Shown: positions 28,779 to 37,128 of the stretch, one piece after another | How positions within the stretch are numbered: position 1 is the stretch's first letter | Layout of the letters: every line of letters begins with the position of its first letter | Source: Gammaproteobacteria bacterium | GTDB taxonomy: Bacteria > Pseudomonadota > Gammaproteobacteria > Acidiferrobacterales > Sulfurifustaceae | Length of the DNA: 64,000 bases | NCBI GenBank assembly: GCA_004298065.1 | Contig: SCRL01000069.1 | Location: 23,130-87,129, forward strand | Direction: 5' to 3' | Translations under genes and position numbers: made by a program | Notes under the pieces: model-generated | The model's database searches: none | What the model was told of the DNA's origin: nothing | Seen by the model: the letters and a program-made list of their open reading frames with translations, nothing else

Positions 28779-30095
28779 TCAACCCGCGCACGCCGTCGCC
28801 GGCGCGCAGAACACCGGCGCGAAGCCGCCGCCCGCGGTGCGGAAGTTGGTGGTCTGGCCCTGGTACAGGCGCGCCGCGAGCAGCTGCACGCGGCCGTCGT
28901 AGACATAATTACGGATGTCGAACTTGAGCGCCTGTTCGACCGCGGGCGCGTGGCGCTCGCCGGGGTCGGCCTGCGCCTGGGCGACGTAGTCGCCCTGAAG
29001 AATTTCCGTGAACACGCGTTTGGTGAGTTTGTCGCCGCGGTAGGCGGCCTTGCTGCCGTAGCCGGCGGCCGGCTTGAAGAACCACTGCTTGCGCGTGGAC
29101 CAGAATTCCTCGGCCTGCGCCGGCGTGACGGCGACCGTGCGCGGAATGCCGTCGAGCAGGGTGGCGATGGTTTCCGCCGGCAGACCGAGCGAACGCAGGA
29201 AGGTCTCGTCCGTGAGCAATGTCAGGTTGCGTTTATCGGCGTAGAGCGCGTGCGCCCGCGGGTGCGGCGTGACCACGACCGCATTATTAAGGTAGGCCTC
29301 GCGCAACGCCGTGTGCACCGGTTCGGCGAGCGCGAAGTCGGTCAGACGGTTGTATACGAGGTCGATACGCGTTTCGCCGTGCCACAGGTTGCCGTGGCAG
29401 ACCATGAGGTCGGCGGCGTCGGTGATGACGGCCTCGAAGCCGTGGCGCCGGAACAGCGTCTCGAACAGGCGGAACTCGGGATGCAGATATTGCTGCGCCG
29501 GCCGGTCGTCGACGATGGCGATAGTTTTAAGCGGCGCGTTACCGCGGGCAAGGCGCCACTCGGCGCGGAACATCTCGACGAAGGTCTCCTCCAACCGTGC
29601 TGTCGCCGCCGGGCCGGCCATGGCATCGCGCGCCTCGCGGCAGCAGGCGCTGCTGGCGCGCGCGAGCAGCATGTTGAGCAGTGGCCCACCGGCGTTGGTG
29701 TTGATCTCGATGAGCTTCGGGCCGTCGGGGCCAAGGTGGAAGTCGTAGCCGAGGAACACGCCGCGCGTGCCGGGATCGAAGCGCGCGCTCGGAGGCGCCC
29801 AGGCGAGCGCGCGTTCGCGGTAGGCCGGCAGCGCCACGACGCGTTCGACCGCGTCGATGATGGCCTGCATGCGCGCGATGTCGGCGGGCGCGGCGAACAC
29901 CGCGGTGGCGGAGAACAGGTGCGGACGATCGCGCCGGATTTCGGCGAGCACGCCGGGATCGTCCACCGCCTCGGCCAGGCCCCGCGCCAGCGCCGGTTCG
30001 TCGAGCGTGACGCAGCGGCAGCCGCGGTTGAGCGCGGCCGCTATCTCGTCGGCGCGGGCCGGCGGCAAGGACGGGATGGGTATGGGTGCAGTCAT
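28779..30095 (-). CDS. ATP-grasp-like protein of unknown function
   Basis: A 438-residue cytoplasmic protein. The motif GYDFHLGPDGPKLIEINTNAGG and the later KPAAGYGSKAAYRG and KFDIRNYVYDG stretches look like an ATP-grasp ligase fold in a permuted order, similar to uncharacterised proteins related to glutathionylspermidine synthase-like enzymes. I do not know the substrate. It is the first gene of the unit with merR (10 bp gap), an exported protein and TlpA. The C-terminus is cysteine-bearing (FCAPATACAG). The fold is inferred from motifs only. Confidence 0.7.
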   Translation of the reverse strand: MTAPIPIPSLPPARADEIAAALNRGCRCVTLDEPALARGLAEAVDDPGVLAEIRRDRPHLFSATAVFAAPADIARMQAIIDAVERVVALPAYRERALAWAPPSARFDPGTRGVFLGYDFHLGPDGPKLIEINTNAGGPLLNMLLARASSACCREARDAMAGPAATARLEETFVEMFRAEWRLARGNAPLKTIAIVDDRPAQQYLHPEFRLFETLFRRHGFEAVITDAADLMVCHGNLWHGETRIDLVYNRLTDFALAEPVHTALREAYLNNAVVVTPHPRAHALYADKRNLTLLTDETFLRSLGLPAETIATLLDGIPRTVAVTPAQAEEFWSTRKQWFFKPAAGYGSKAAYRGDKLTKRVFTEILQGDYVAQAQADPGERHAPAVEQALKFDIRNYVYDGRVQLLAARLYQGQTTNFRTAGGGFAPVFCAPATACAG

Positions 30096-30125
30096 GCGGC
30101 AAATGGACGGTGTGGCGAAGGCTCG

Positions 30126-30141
30126 ATAGGGAAATCCCTAT
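30126..30141. promoter_or_regulatory. Palindromic operator candidate upstream of the ATP-grasp/merR unit
   Basis: ATAGGGA, two A, TCCCTAT is a perfect 7-bp inverted repeat located about 30-45 bp upstream of the first gene, in AT-rich sequence that looks like a promoter. It would suit a dimeric regulator. Which protein binds it is unknown; it does not resemble the mer operator. Confidence 0.5.
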
Positions 30142-30184
30142 AGAACAAATACTAACATTTTACCGGTGGAATCGCGGCCGGCTG

Positions 30185-30240
30185 CCGCCAGCCGGGGTTT
30201 GCGTCCCTTGGCACCGCAATCGGCACATCCCTGTGCCGCG
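30185..30240. repeat. Copy of the 44-bp repeat family in inverted order
   Basis: The sequence GGTTTGCGTCCCTTGGCACC followed by GGCACATCCCTGTGCC is the reverse of the unit found at 26099-26187, with a few base changes. It lies in the gap between the ATP-grasp-like gene and livK. Confidence 0.55.
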
Positions 30241-30313
30241 GATTTGGGACTATACTTTTTCCACTTTCTCCGATTTTTCCGTATTTCACCTGTCAGGCAA
30301 CGAGGGTCCAACA

Positions 30314-31492
30314 ATGAAAAGCACAATCCGTTTTCTGATGTTGCTGCTGTGGAGCGGGCTGGCCGGGACGGTCGCGCTGGCGGCGCAGGCGGCGGATATC
30401 GTCGTCGGCACCTCGGTGGCGCTCAGCGGCAAATACGCGCGCACCGGCCAGGAGCAGTTGCAGGGCTTCCAGATGTGGGTCGAGGAGGTCAACGCCCGCG
30501 GCGGGCTGCTCGGACGCAAGGTGGCGCTCAAGTACTACGACGACGAGTCCAAGCCCGAGACCGGCGCCAAGCTCTACGAGAAGCTCATCACCGACGACAA
30601 GGTGGACCTGCTCATCGGCCCGTATTCCTCCGACGTGACCATGGCCGCGAGCACCGTGGCCGAGAAGCACAACTTCCCGATGGTGTCCTCCGGCGCGTCG
30701 GCGAGCGAGATTTGGGAACGCGGCTACAAGAACACCTTCGGGCTGTACACGTTGGCCGAACTGTACATGGACCAGATTCTCGAATACGGCAAGAGCAAAG
30801 GCCTGAAAAAGATCGCGCTGGTGTACGAGAACACCTCGTTCCCGCGTGGCGTGGCCAGCGGCGTCCGGTCCAAGGCCAAGGCGCTCGGCATGCAGGTCGT
30901 GTATGACGAGGAGTACGGCAAGGCCTCGACCGACTTCACCTCGACCATCGTCAAGATCAAGGCCAAGAAGCCGGACATGATCATCGGCGGCTCGTACCTG
31001 CCGGACTCGACCGCGTTCGTGCGCCAGGCCAAGGAGAACCGGCTGTACGCCAAGATCTTCGCGTTCGCTGTCGGCCCGGGCCTGCCGGACTTCGGCAAGA
31101 ACCTCGGACTCGACGCCGAGGGCGTGATGGGCAACACCCAATGGGAACCGACGCTCAAGCTTCCGGGCGCCAAGGAATTTTCCGACAAGTACAAGGCCAA
31201 GTACGGACATGAGCCGGGTTACCACGCCGGCGGCGGTTATGGCGCGGGCTACGTGCTCGAGGAGGCGGTCAAGAAGGCCGGCTCGACCGATCGCAACAAG
31301 GTGCGCGAGGCGCTGTTCGCGCTCGATAGCGTCAATGCCTTCGGCCGCTTCAAGGTGGACAAGACCGGCAAGCAGATCGGCAAGCCGGCCTACGCCGTGC
31401 AGTGGCTCAACGGCGAACGTCATATCGTCTTCCCGGTCGATGCCGCCACCGCCAAGGTGGTCTATCCGTTCAAGGATTGGGCGAAGCGCTGA
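30314..31492 (+). CDS. livK: Branched-chain amino acid-type ABC substrate-binding protein
   Basis: A 392-residue periplasmic binding protein (Peripla_BP_6 family). The signal peptide covers about residues 1-29 (LMLLLWSGLAGTVALAAQA) and the mature protein opens with ADIVVGTSVALSGKYARTG. It binds its substrate for the permease encoded downstream. The family includes Leu/Ile/Val, amide and urea binders; the exact ligand cannot be read off. ATG 30314 follows the AGGGTCC region. A GGAAGAG-like site for livH lies 57 bp downstream. Confidence 0.93.
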   Translation: MKSTIRFLMLLLWSGLAGTVALAAQAADIVVGTSVALSGKYARTGQEQLQGFQMWVEEVNARGGLLGRKVALKYYDDESKPETGAKLYEKLITDDKVDLLIGPYSSDVTMAASTVAEKHNFPMVSSGASASEIWERGYKNTFGLYTLAELYMDQILEYGKSKGLKKIALVYENTSFPRGVASGVRSKAKALGMQVVYDEEYGKASTDFTSTIVKIKAKKPDMIIGGSYLPDSTAFVRQAKENRLYAKIFAFAVGPGLPDFGKNLGLDAEGVMGNTQWEPTLKLPGAKEFSDKYKAKYGHEPGYHAGGGYGAGYVLEEAVKKAGSTDRNKVREALFALDSVNAFGRFKVDKTGKQIGKPAYAVQWLNGERHIVFPVDAATAKVVYPFKDWAKR

Positions 31493-31549
31493 TTGCAACA
31501 CGCGGCGGTCAGCCGATAACGATTCCAAAACACTGACCGCCGCTCGCCC

Positions 31550-32431
31550 TTGGAAGAGATTCTCGATCCCATCATCCTCGGTCAGCTCCTGATCGGGGGC
31601 CTGCTCGCGGGCGCACTTTATGCGTTGCTTGCGAGCGGACTCAACCTCGTGTTCGGCGTGATGCGCGTGATCAACATCGCGCACGCCGAGTTCATGCTCG
31701 TCGGCGCCTTCGGCGCCTACGTGCTCTACACCGCGTTCGGCCTGCATCCGTTGCTGGCGCTCTTCATCGTGGTGCCGGCGGTGTTCGGATTCGGCTGGTT
31801 CGTCCAGCACGCGCTGGTCGAGCGCGTCGTGGGTCAGCCGATGCTGACCTCGCTGCTCGCGACCTACGGCCTGTCGATCGTGCTGCTCAATATCGGGGTC
31901 CTGATCTTCACCTCGGATTTCAAGGGCGTACCGGCGCTCACCGGTTCGCTCGTGTTCGGCGAGTTCGTGCTGCCCAAGCCGCGCGCGGTGGCGGCGCTGG
32001 TGTCGATCGTGTTCGCCGTCGGCGTGTATCTGTTCCTGGAGCGCACGCGCCTCGGCAAGGCGGTGCGCGCGGTCTCCGAGCACCCGCACGTCGCCACCAT
32101 CTGCGGCATCGACACCAAACGCATCCGCATGCTGACCTTCGGCCTGGCGGGGGCCATGGCCGGCGCCGCCGGCACGATGCTCTCGATGATCTACTCGTTC
32201 GCGCCCGAGTCCGGCGCCGACTTCATCCAGAAATGTTTCGCGATCATCGTCATCGGCGGCATGGGCAATTTCGCCGGCGCGCTCTACGGCGGCATCCTGC
32301 TCGGCGTGGTCGAGGCCTTCGTCGGCGGTTTTTTATCGACCCAGTGGGCCGAGGCCACCGCCTACCTGCTGCTGGTGCTGGTGCTGCTGATCCGCCCGAC
32401 CGGGCTCAAGGGAGCGGCGCTTGCCCGCTAG
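31550..32431 (+). CDS. livH: ABC transporter permease, LivH type
   Basis: A 293-residue inner-membrane permease of the BPD_transp_2 family with about eight hydrophobic helices, starting ILGQLLIGGLLAGALYALLA and containing the loop signature AVSEHPHVATICGID and GGMGNFAGALYGG. The start is a TTG at 31550. It forms the channel together with LivM. Confidence 0.93.
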   Translation: MEEILDPIILGQLLIGGLLAGALYALLASGLNLVFGVMRVINIAHAEFMLVGAFGAYVLYTAFGLHPLLALFIVVPAVFGFGWFVQHALVERVVGQPMLTSLLATYGLSIVLLNIGVLIFTSDFKGVPALTGSLVFGEFVLPKPRAVAALVSIVFAVGVYLFLERTRLGKAVRAVSEHPHVATICGIDTKRIRMLTFGLAGAMAGAAGTMLSMIYSFAPESGADFIQKCFAIIVIGGMGNFAGALYGGILLGVVEAFVGGFLSTQWAEATAYLLLVLVLLIRPTGLKGAALAR

Positions 32432-33374
32432 ACAGATCGCCTTCGGCCTTGCGCTGGTTGCGCTCGCGGCCTTGGGGCCGCTCGTCGGCAGCCAGTATCA
32501 CCAGGCATTCCTGCTGCAGCTCTTCATGATGGTCGCGCTCGCGCAGTCCTGGAACCTGATCTCGGGCATGACCGGGTACGTGTCGTTCGGCCATGCGGCG
32601 TTTTTCGGCGTCGGCGCTTACGCCGGCACGCTGTTCATCCAGAGCGGCTTTCCGTGGTGGCTCGCGATCCTCAACGGTTCGCTCATCGCGCTGGCGTTGT
32701 CCGTGCCGCTCGGCTTTCTCACGCTGCGCCTGCGCGGGGCGTATTTCGCCGTCGCCATGCTCGGGCTGAACGAGGTCGCGCGCATCGTCGCCACGCTGTG
32801 GGTGAGTCTGACCAACGGCGGCAGCGGCATCACGCTTCAGCCGGCGATACTGCCGCCGCTTACGGTGAATTACTACCTGATGCTCGCGCTGGCCATCGTC
32901 GCGACCATCATCGTCGCGCGCGTGTACCACAGCCGTTTCGGGCTGGAGTTGCGCGCCATCCGCGAGGACGAGGGCGCGGCCGAAATGATCGGCGTCAATA
33001 CCACGCGCGGCAAGCTCACCGCGTTCGTGCTGTCTGCACTGATTCCGGGCGCTGCCGGCACCGTGAACGTGATGTACACGAGCTATATCAACCCGTCGTC
33101 GGCATTCGATCCGTCGCTTAACATCCAGATGATCGTGATGGCCATGTTCGGCGGCAGCGGCACGGTCTGGGGGCCGGTGCTCGGCGCCTCGATCGTGATG
33201 GGGCTGCGCGAGATGTTGTGGGCGCAGTACCCGGCGCTGCACCTGATGTTCCTCGGCGCCATGCTGTTGGCGGTGGTGCTGTTCCTGCCCGGCGGCATCA
33301 TTTCATTGTTCACACGCAAGAAGGTCGTTCGACCAGAGGTAATGTCCACAGGTGATGGTGAACGCCGTGGCTGA
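32421..33374 (+). CDS. livM: ABC transporter permease, LivM type
   Basis: A 317-residue permease with about nine membrane helices and the family loop AIREDEGAAEMIGVNT and MFGGSGTVWGPVLGA. The TTG start at 32421 overlaps the end of livH by 11 bp, and its own stop overlaps livG by about 20 bp, which shows translational coupling across the operon. Confidence 0.93.
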   Translation: MPARQIAFGLALVALAALGPLVGSQYHQAFLLQLFMMVALAQSWNLISGMTGYVSFGHAAFFGVGAYAGTLFIQSGFPWWLAILNGSLIALALSVPLGFLTLRLRGAYFAVAMLGLNEVARIVATLWVSLTNGGSGITLQPAILPPLTVNYYLMLALAIVATIIVARVYHSRFGLELRAIREDEGAAEMIGVNTTRGKLTAFVLSALIPGAAGTVNVMYTSYINPSSAFDPSLNIQMIVMAMFGGSGTVWGPVLGASIVMGLREMLWAQYPALHLMFLGAMLLAVVLFLPGGIISLFTRKKVVRPEVMSTGDGERRG

Positions 33375-34086
33375 CAGCCCGATTCTTCAGGTATTCGACC
33401 TCCACCGCGACTTCGGCGGCGTGCACGCGTTGAAGGGCGTGGACCTCGAAGTCGCGCGCGGCTCGATCACCGGTCTCATCGGCCCGAACGGTTCCGGCAA
33501 GACCACGCTGTTCCAGGTGATCTCGGGCATGGACCCGGATGCGACCGGCGAGGTGCGCTTCGACGGCGAGTCCATTCTCGGGCGCAAACCGTACCAGATT
33601 TATCACCGGGGGCTGGCGCGCACGTTCCAGCTCTCGCGCGTGTTTCCCGACCTCACGGTGCTGGAGAACCTCGTAGTGGCGGCGCACCGCAAGGATAAAG
33701 GCGCGCGCTCGCGCGCGCTCGAATTGCTGACGCGGGTGAAGTTGCAGGACTACACCGAGGTCAAGGGCTCGGACCTGTCCTACGGCCAGCAGAAGCTGAT
33801 CGAGTTTCTGCGCGTGCTCATGAGCGAGCCGTCCATGATCCTGCTCGACGAGCCGGCGGCGGGCGTGAACCCGACGCTGCGCCAGACGTTGTGGGACATG
33901 GTGCGCCACCTGAACGGCCTTGGCACCACTTTCGTCATCATCGAGCACAACATGGAGGTGATCGCGGACCTGTGCCGCGAGGTGTATGTGCTGGCCGAGG
34001 GCGAGATCATCGCCCAGGGTGATTTCGCGAAGGTGCGCGAGGACGAGCGCGTGCTTGAAGCGTATTTTGGCAAAAGAAAGTTATGA
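33355..34086 (+). CDS. livG: ABC transporter ATP-binding protein, LivG type
   Basis: A 243-residue ATPase that drives the LivHM permease. Walker A is GPNGSGKTT (about residues 43-51), the signature is LSYGQQKLIEF (the common LivG variant of LSGGQ), and Walker B is MILLDEPAAG. An ATG at 33355 and a GTG one codon earlier are both possible. Confidence 0.93.
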   Translation: MVNAVADSPILQVFDLHRDFGGVHALKGVDLEVARGSITGLIGPNGSGKTTLFQVISGMDPDATGEVRFDGESILGRKPYQIYHRGLARTFQLSRVFPDLTVLENLVVAAHRKDKGARSRALELLTRVKLQDYTEVKGSDLSYGQQKLIEFLRVLMSEPSMILLDEPAAGVNPTLRQTLWDMVRHLNGLGTTFVIIEHNMEVIADLCREVYVLAEGEIIAQGDFAKVREDERVLEAYFGKRKL

Positions 34087-34826
34087 GCCAGGCGCTACTC
34101 GATATTCGCGGCCTTGAAACCGCCTACGGCGCGGTGCAGGTGCTGTTCGGTGTGGACATGGAGGTGCATGCGGGCGAGATCGTGGCCATTATCGGCCCGA
34201 ACGGCGCCGGCAAATCGACGGTCATCAAATCGGTCATTGGTCTCGCGCCCGCCCGCGCCGGCACGATTACGTTCAACGGCCGCGACATCACCCGCGAGGC
34301 GCCACACCACATCCCGGCGCTCGGCATCGGCTACGTGCCGCAGGGGCGCATCGTGTTCGCGCGCATGACGGTCGAGGACAACCTCGAAATGGGCGCGTTC
34401 CTGATAAAAGACAATGCGAAACGTCGGCAGGCGGTGGAGGCGGTGTTCGCGCAGTTTCCGCGGTTGCATGAGCGCCGCAGCCAGCTCGCCGGCAGCCTCT
34501 CCGGCGGCGAGCAGCAGATGCTCGCTATCGGCCGTGCGCTCATGCTCGACCCCAAGCTCGTGATCCTGGACGAACCTTCGCTCGGACTGTCGCCCAAGTA
34601 CGTGGACCTCATCTTCGAGCAGCTGGTGGGGCTCAAGAAACAGGGCCGCACCTTATTAATGGTTGAACAGAACGCGGCCCGTGCCCTGGAACTGTCCGAC
34701 CGCGCCTACGCGCTGGAGTTGGGGCGCAACCGCTTCACCGGCAAGGGCGCCGAGCTGCTGGCCAACCCCGACGTGCGGCGCATGTACCTCGGGGGCTACG
34801 GCGTCCGCACCGGGTCCGCTGGCTGA
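34083..34826 (+). CDS. livF: ABC transporter ATP-binding protein, LivF type
   Basis: A 247-residue ATPase, the second nucleotide-binding subunit. Walker A is GPNGAGKST (about 38-46), the signature LSGGEQQMLAIGRAL and Walker B LVILDEPSLGL are complete. Its start overlaps livG by 4 bp. It is the last gene of the transporter operon. Confidence 0.94.
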   Translation: MSQALLDIRGLETAYGAVQVLFGVDMEVHAGEIVAIIGPNGAGKSTVIKSVIGLAPARAGTITFNGRDITREAPHHIPALGIGYVPQGRIVFARMTVEDNLEMGAFLIKDNAKRRQAVEAVFAQFPRLHERRSQLAGSLSGGEQQMLAIGRALMLDPKLVILDEPSLGLSPKYVDLIFEQLVGLKKQGRTLLMVEQNAARALELSDRAYALELGRNRFTGKGAELLANPDVRRMYLGGYGVRTGSAG

Positions 34827-34957
34827 CGTACTGCGGCAGGCGCACCGCGCCGGCCGTTTCCTGCCGTTCCGGAAAATGCCTTGTTTTTCACCGGCTTCCC
34901 GGCTGGCACGGCCTGTGCATTATCTCCCCCAGGAATCCACACATGGCAGGAGGCGTT

Positions 34958-35140
34958 ATGGAAAACATCGGCACCTATCTGGAAGGCTTCATGAAATCCC
35001 AGGGCCTGCTCAATCCGGCGTGCCAGGTTGACGAGCTGGAGTTGAGCGGCGGCCTTCAGGGTAGCGACGGCGTGGTGGTCGAGCGCGTGTCGCTCGACGG
35101 TTTGGAGCTGGAAACGATCGAATTTCCCGCGGCTGCCTGA
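34958..35140 (+). CDS. Small protein of unknown function
   Basis: A 60-residue acidic protein (MENIGTYLEGFMKSQGLL start, one cysteine at about residue 22). The ATG at 34958 has a strong AGGAGG ribosome binding site and is followed by an intrinsic terminator at 35193, so it is very likely expressed. No family is recognised. It stands alone after the liv operon. Confidence 0.6.
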   Translation: MENIGTYLEGFMKSQGLLNPACQVDELELSGGLQGSDGVVVERVSLDGLELETIEFPAAA

Positions 35141-35192
35141 ACGGCGGCGCGTAATCCTTTTTAAGTAAGCCTCCGTAGTTTTGTAGTACTTA

Positions 35193-35219
35193 CGCGCCCT
35201 CCGGGGCGCTTCTTTTTTA
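35193..35219 (+). terminator. Rho-independent terminator
   Basis: GCGCCC (35194-35199), a TCCG loop and GGGCGC (35204-35209) are followed by a T-rich tail TTCTTTTTT. It ends the small gene at 34958. Confidence 0.82.
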
Positions 35220-35274
35220 TCTCCAAGGACGGAGTGTATGCCGCGAGAGCGCAGGATGCGCGGAGCGGCGTGCT

Positions 35275-35985
35275 TCAGGTCGGTTCAGTCGAACAACACG
35301 CCCCACAGGCCGCCCGTCGCCGCGGCCACAGGTTCCATACCGTCGCACCGATGAGTGCCGCCGCGCCGGTGTAGGCAGCGGGGTCGGAATCGAACACGAA
35401 CTTGCCGACAAGAATCACCGCGCTAGCTGCGATACCGAGCATCAGCGGCCCGAAGCCGCGCCGTGACTTGGCGCGCCAGCCGAGGCCGAAGAGCGCAATC
35501 GCGAGCGCCACGGCGGTGACTGGCAGCAGGTAGGGCGTGTAATCCGCAAACTCGATCCCGAGCGCGCCGAGCAGGGCGGTGTAGGCCGGCCAGCAGGCGG
35601 CGCAGGTGAGCTTGGGCAGCACAGCACTGCCGATGGCGGGCAGCGCCGCCAGTGCCTGCAGGCGCCCGCGGGCGACCGGTTTCGTGTTTGTAAGCGCCCC
35701 AAGGATTAATCGGGTGTCCGGAATCCCGCGCGCGTTCCCCTGCTCGTTGCGGTAGATTCGGCAGGCCGAGGCATCGCCCGGCGGCATGCCGGCGATATCC
35801 TTGCCGTCCACCAGAATTGTCGGTGACCCGTAGGCGCGCACGTATTTCGGCGCATGCTCATCGGCGCGGTTCCATTCTTGCCACGAAGTTTCCAGGGCTG
35901 CGGCCTGGAGCGCGCGGCGCAATTCCACGCGCGCCGCCTCGACATTCGGACAGTCCCCGTCATAGATGAATTCGATGGTCGACAC
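35275..35985 (-). CDS. MerC-like membrane protein with thioredoxin-like N-domain
   Basis: A 236-residue protein. Residues 1-90 look like a thioredoxin-like domain (IEFIYDGDCPNVEAARVEL, SPTILVDGKDIAG). The rest has three or four membrane helices with the cysteine pair LTCAACWPAYTALLGALG and a C-terminal CGACC, which resembles MerC-type mercury transporters. I chose the GTG at 35985 because a GAGG site precedes it and because the ATG at 36036 lies upstream of the predicted transcription start. The gene sits directly behind a near-classical mer operator, which supports a role in mercury handling. Confidence 0.72.
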   Translation of the reverse strand: MSTIEFIYDGDCPNVEAARVELRRALQAAALETSWQEWNRADEHAPKYVRAYGSPTILVDGKDIAGMPPGDASACRIYRNEQGNARGIPDTRLILGALTNTKPVARGRLQALAALPAIGSAVLPKLTCAACWPAYTALLGALGIEFADYTPYLLPVTAVALAIALFGLGWRAKSRRGFGPLMLGIAASAVILVGKFVFDSDPAAYTGAAALIGATVWNLWPRRRAACGACCSTEPT

Positions 35986-36017
35986 GGCAGCCTCACAGGC
36001 GGTTTTCTGACCACTGA

Positions 36018-36049
36018 AGCATAGGGCCCGTACCATGGTACGGAGTCAA
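36018..36049 (-). promoter_or_regulatory. MerR-type operator-promoter (mer-like)
   Basis: Reading the minus strand: a TTGACT -35 (36049-36044), the perfect dyad CCGTACCATGGTACGG (36043-36028), then TATGCT as -10 (36023-36018) with a 20-bp spacer. This is very close to the Tn21/Tn501 merOP, where TTGACT and CCGTAC..GTACGG occupy the same places, and the overlong spacer is the hallmark of MerR-activated promoters. It drives the MerC-like gene. Confidence 0.85.
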
Positions 36050-36184
36050 GATAGGGGGCAGGCAGGTGGCCGGTGCGTGTCGCTGTGCTACTTTTTAAGG
36101 AGCAGGCCGGCAGGGCCTGCCGGTTCTTACACCTACCGCTGTAGGCCCCGCTGTCATCCCCTCATCCGCAGAGGAGGGCGCGTC

Positions 36185-36604
36185 ATGGCGGACATCTCCC
36201 AACGCATCGAACGCATGGTCGCGGTTCTCGACGAGAACAAAACCGCCCTCGACGCCGCGCGCCTGATGAGCGAGCGCTTCATCGGTTCGGTCGTCGTTAC
36301 CGGTTCGGCCACGGTCAAGGGCATCTTCACCGAGCGCGACCTGATGAAGTGCGTCATCGCCGCCGGCCTCGATCCCGCGGCCGTGAAGCTCAAGGACTCG
36401 ATGTGCCAAAGACTCGTCACCGTCCCGCCCGACGAGAATGTCGAGCGTTGCCTCGAACTCATGAAGCAGAACCAGTGCCGGCACCTGCTGGTGTTCGAGG
36501 GGAAAGAATTTGTCGGGATCGTCTCGCTGCGTGATTTAGTCCAGCTCCTGCTGGACGAGAAGGAGAGACTGATTCAGGAGCTGACGCGGTATATAACGAG
36601 CTAG
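36185..36604 (+). CDS. CBS domain protein
   Basis: A 139-residue protein made of two CBS motifs (about 5-60 and 72-125), including GIFTERDLMKCVIAAG and GIVSLRDLVQLLL. CBS pairs bind adenine nucleotides and often regulate other proteins. ATG 36185 follows GAGGGCG. A short homologous fragment (ERCLELMKQ) recurs at 37495, where it ends in a REP-like palindrome. Confidence 0.88.
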   Translation: MADISQRIERMVAVLDENKTALDAARLMSERFIGSVVVTGSATVKGIFTERDLMKCVIAAGLDPAAVKLKDSMCQRLVTVPPDENVERCLELMKQNQCRHLLVFEGKEFVGIVSLRDLVQLLLDEKERLIQELTRYITS

Positions 36605-36620
36605 AGATGGTGGATGGGCG

Positions 36621-36842
36621 TTACTGAGAAACGACTACAGGTTGAAGTGCAAATACGCGCGCGAGCTTGGCAGCGGCCGCGATATCACCGCGTTTTAGCG
36701 CATCGCGCACGTCGTCAAGTTTGTAGCCATCCTCTACCGACAAGTACGGCGACCAATCCGTTTCGTCCTCGAGCAGTTCAACGTCCACTTTGGCAACGAA
36801 CTTGCCTTCGTGGACATACCTAACGCCGTGGCGTTTGTTCAT
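36621..36842 (-). CDS. Small third gene of a toxin-antitoxin cluster
   Basis: A 73-residue protein of unknown function (MNKRHGVRYVHEGKFVAKVDV start) located 10 bp after the antitoxin gene. It has no membrane segment and is mildly acidic in its middle part (LEDETDWSPYLSVEDGY). Similar small genes follow RelE/Phd-type pairs in several genomes. It could be an auxiliary part of the module; no activity can be assigned. Confidence 0.65.
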   Translation of the reverse strand: MNKRHGVRYVHEGKFVAKVDVELLEDETDWSPYLSVEDGYKLDDVRDALKRGDIAAAAKLARVFALQPVVVSQ

Positions 36843-36852
36843 CGCTGCGCGA

Positions 36853-37128
36853 CTAACCAGTTTTGAGATCCTCAAGCTTGATGCCGCGCCCGGCACGCAA
36901 GCTGGCGCGAGCGCTCTCGATGCGCTTGAGGAAACGGGGGTCGTTTTCCAGCCGGAAGTCGAACCATTCGTCCTCGGACTCGAACCCGATCAGCACCCCG
37001 GCAGGCTTGCCGTGGCGCGTGATGACGATCTGCTCCTTCTCGGCTTCCTTGAGATAGCGCGAGAGATCGTCCTTTACTTCCGAAAGGGGCACTTCCTTCA
37101 TTCCCGATTTGCGAACTGTGCGAGCCAT
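36853..37128 (-). CDS. Phd/YefM-type antitoxin
   Basis: A 91-residue antitoxin. The N-terminal part (VPLSEVKDDLSRYLKEAEKE) is the Phd/YefM DNA-binding domain and the C-terminal part (about 60-91) should wrap the toxin. It follows the toxin gene and overlaps it by 31 bp, so the order toxin-antitoxin is reversed compared with most pairs. It should repress the operon together with the toxin. Confidence 0.87.
   Translation of the reverse strand: MARTVRKSGMKEVPLSEVKDDLSRYLKEAEKEQIVITRHGKPAGVLIGFESEDEWFDFRLENDPRFLKRIESARASLRAGRGIKLEDLKTG

Noticed and set aside
30293..32089. 598-codon leftward frame opposite livK and livH
   Set aside because: Antisense of a complete transporter operon, no domain.
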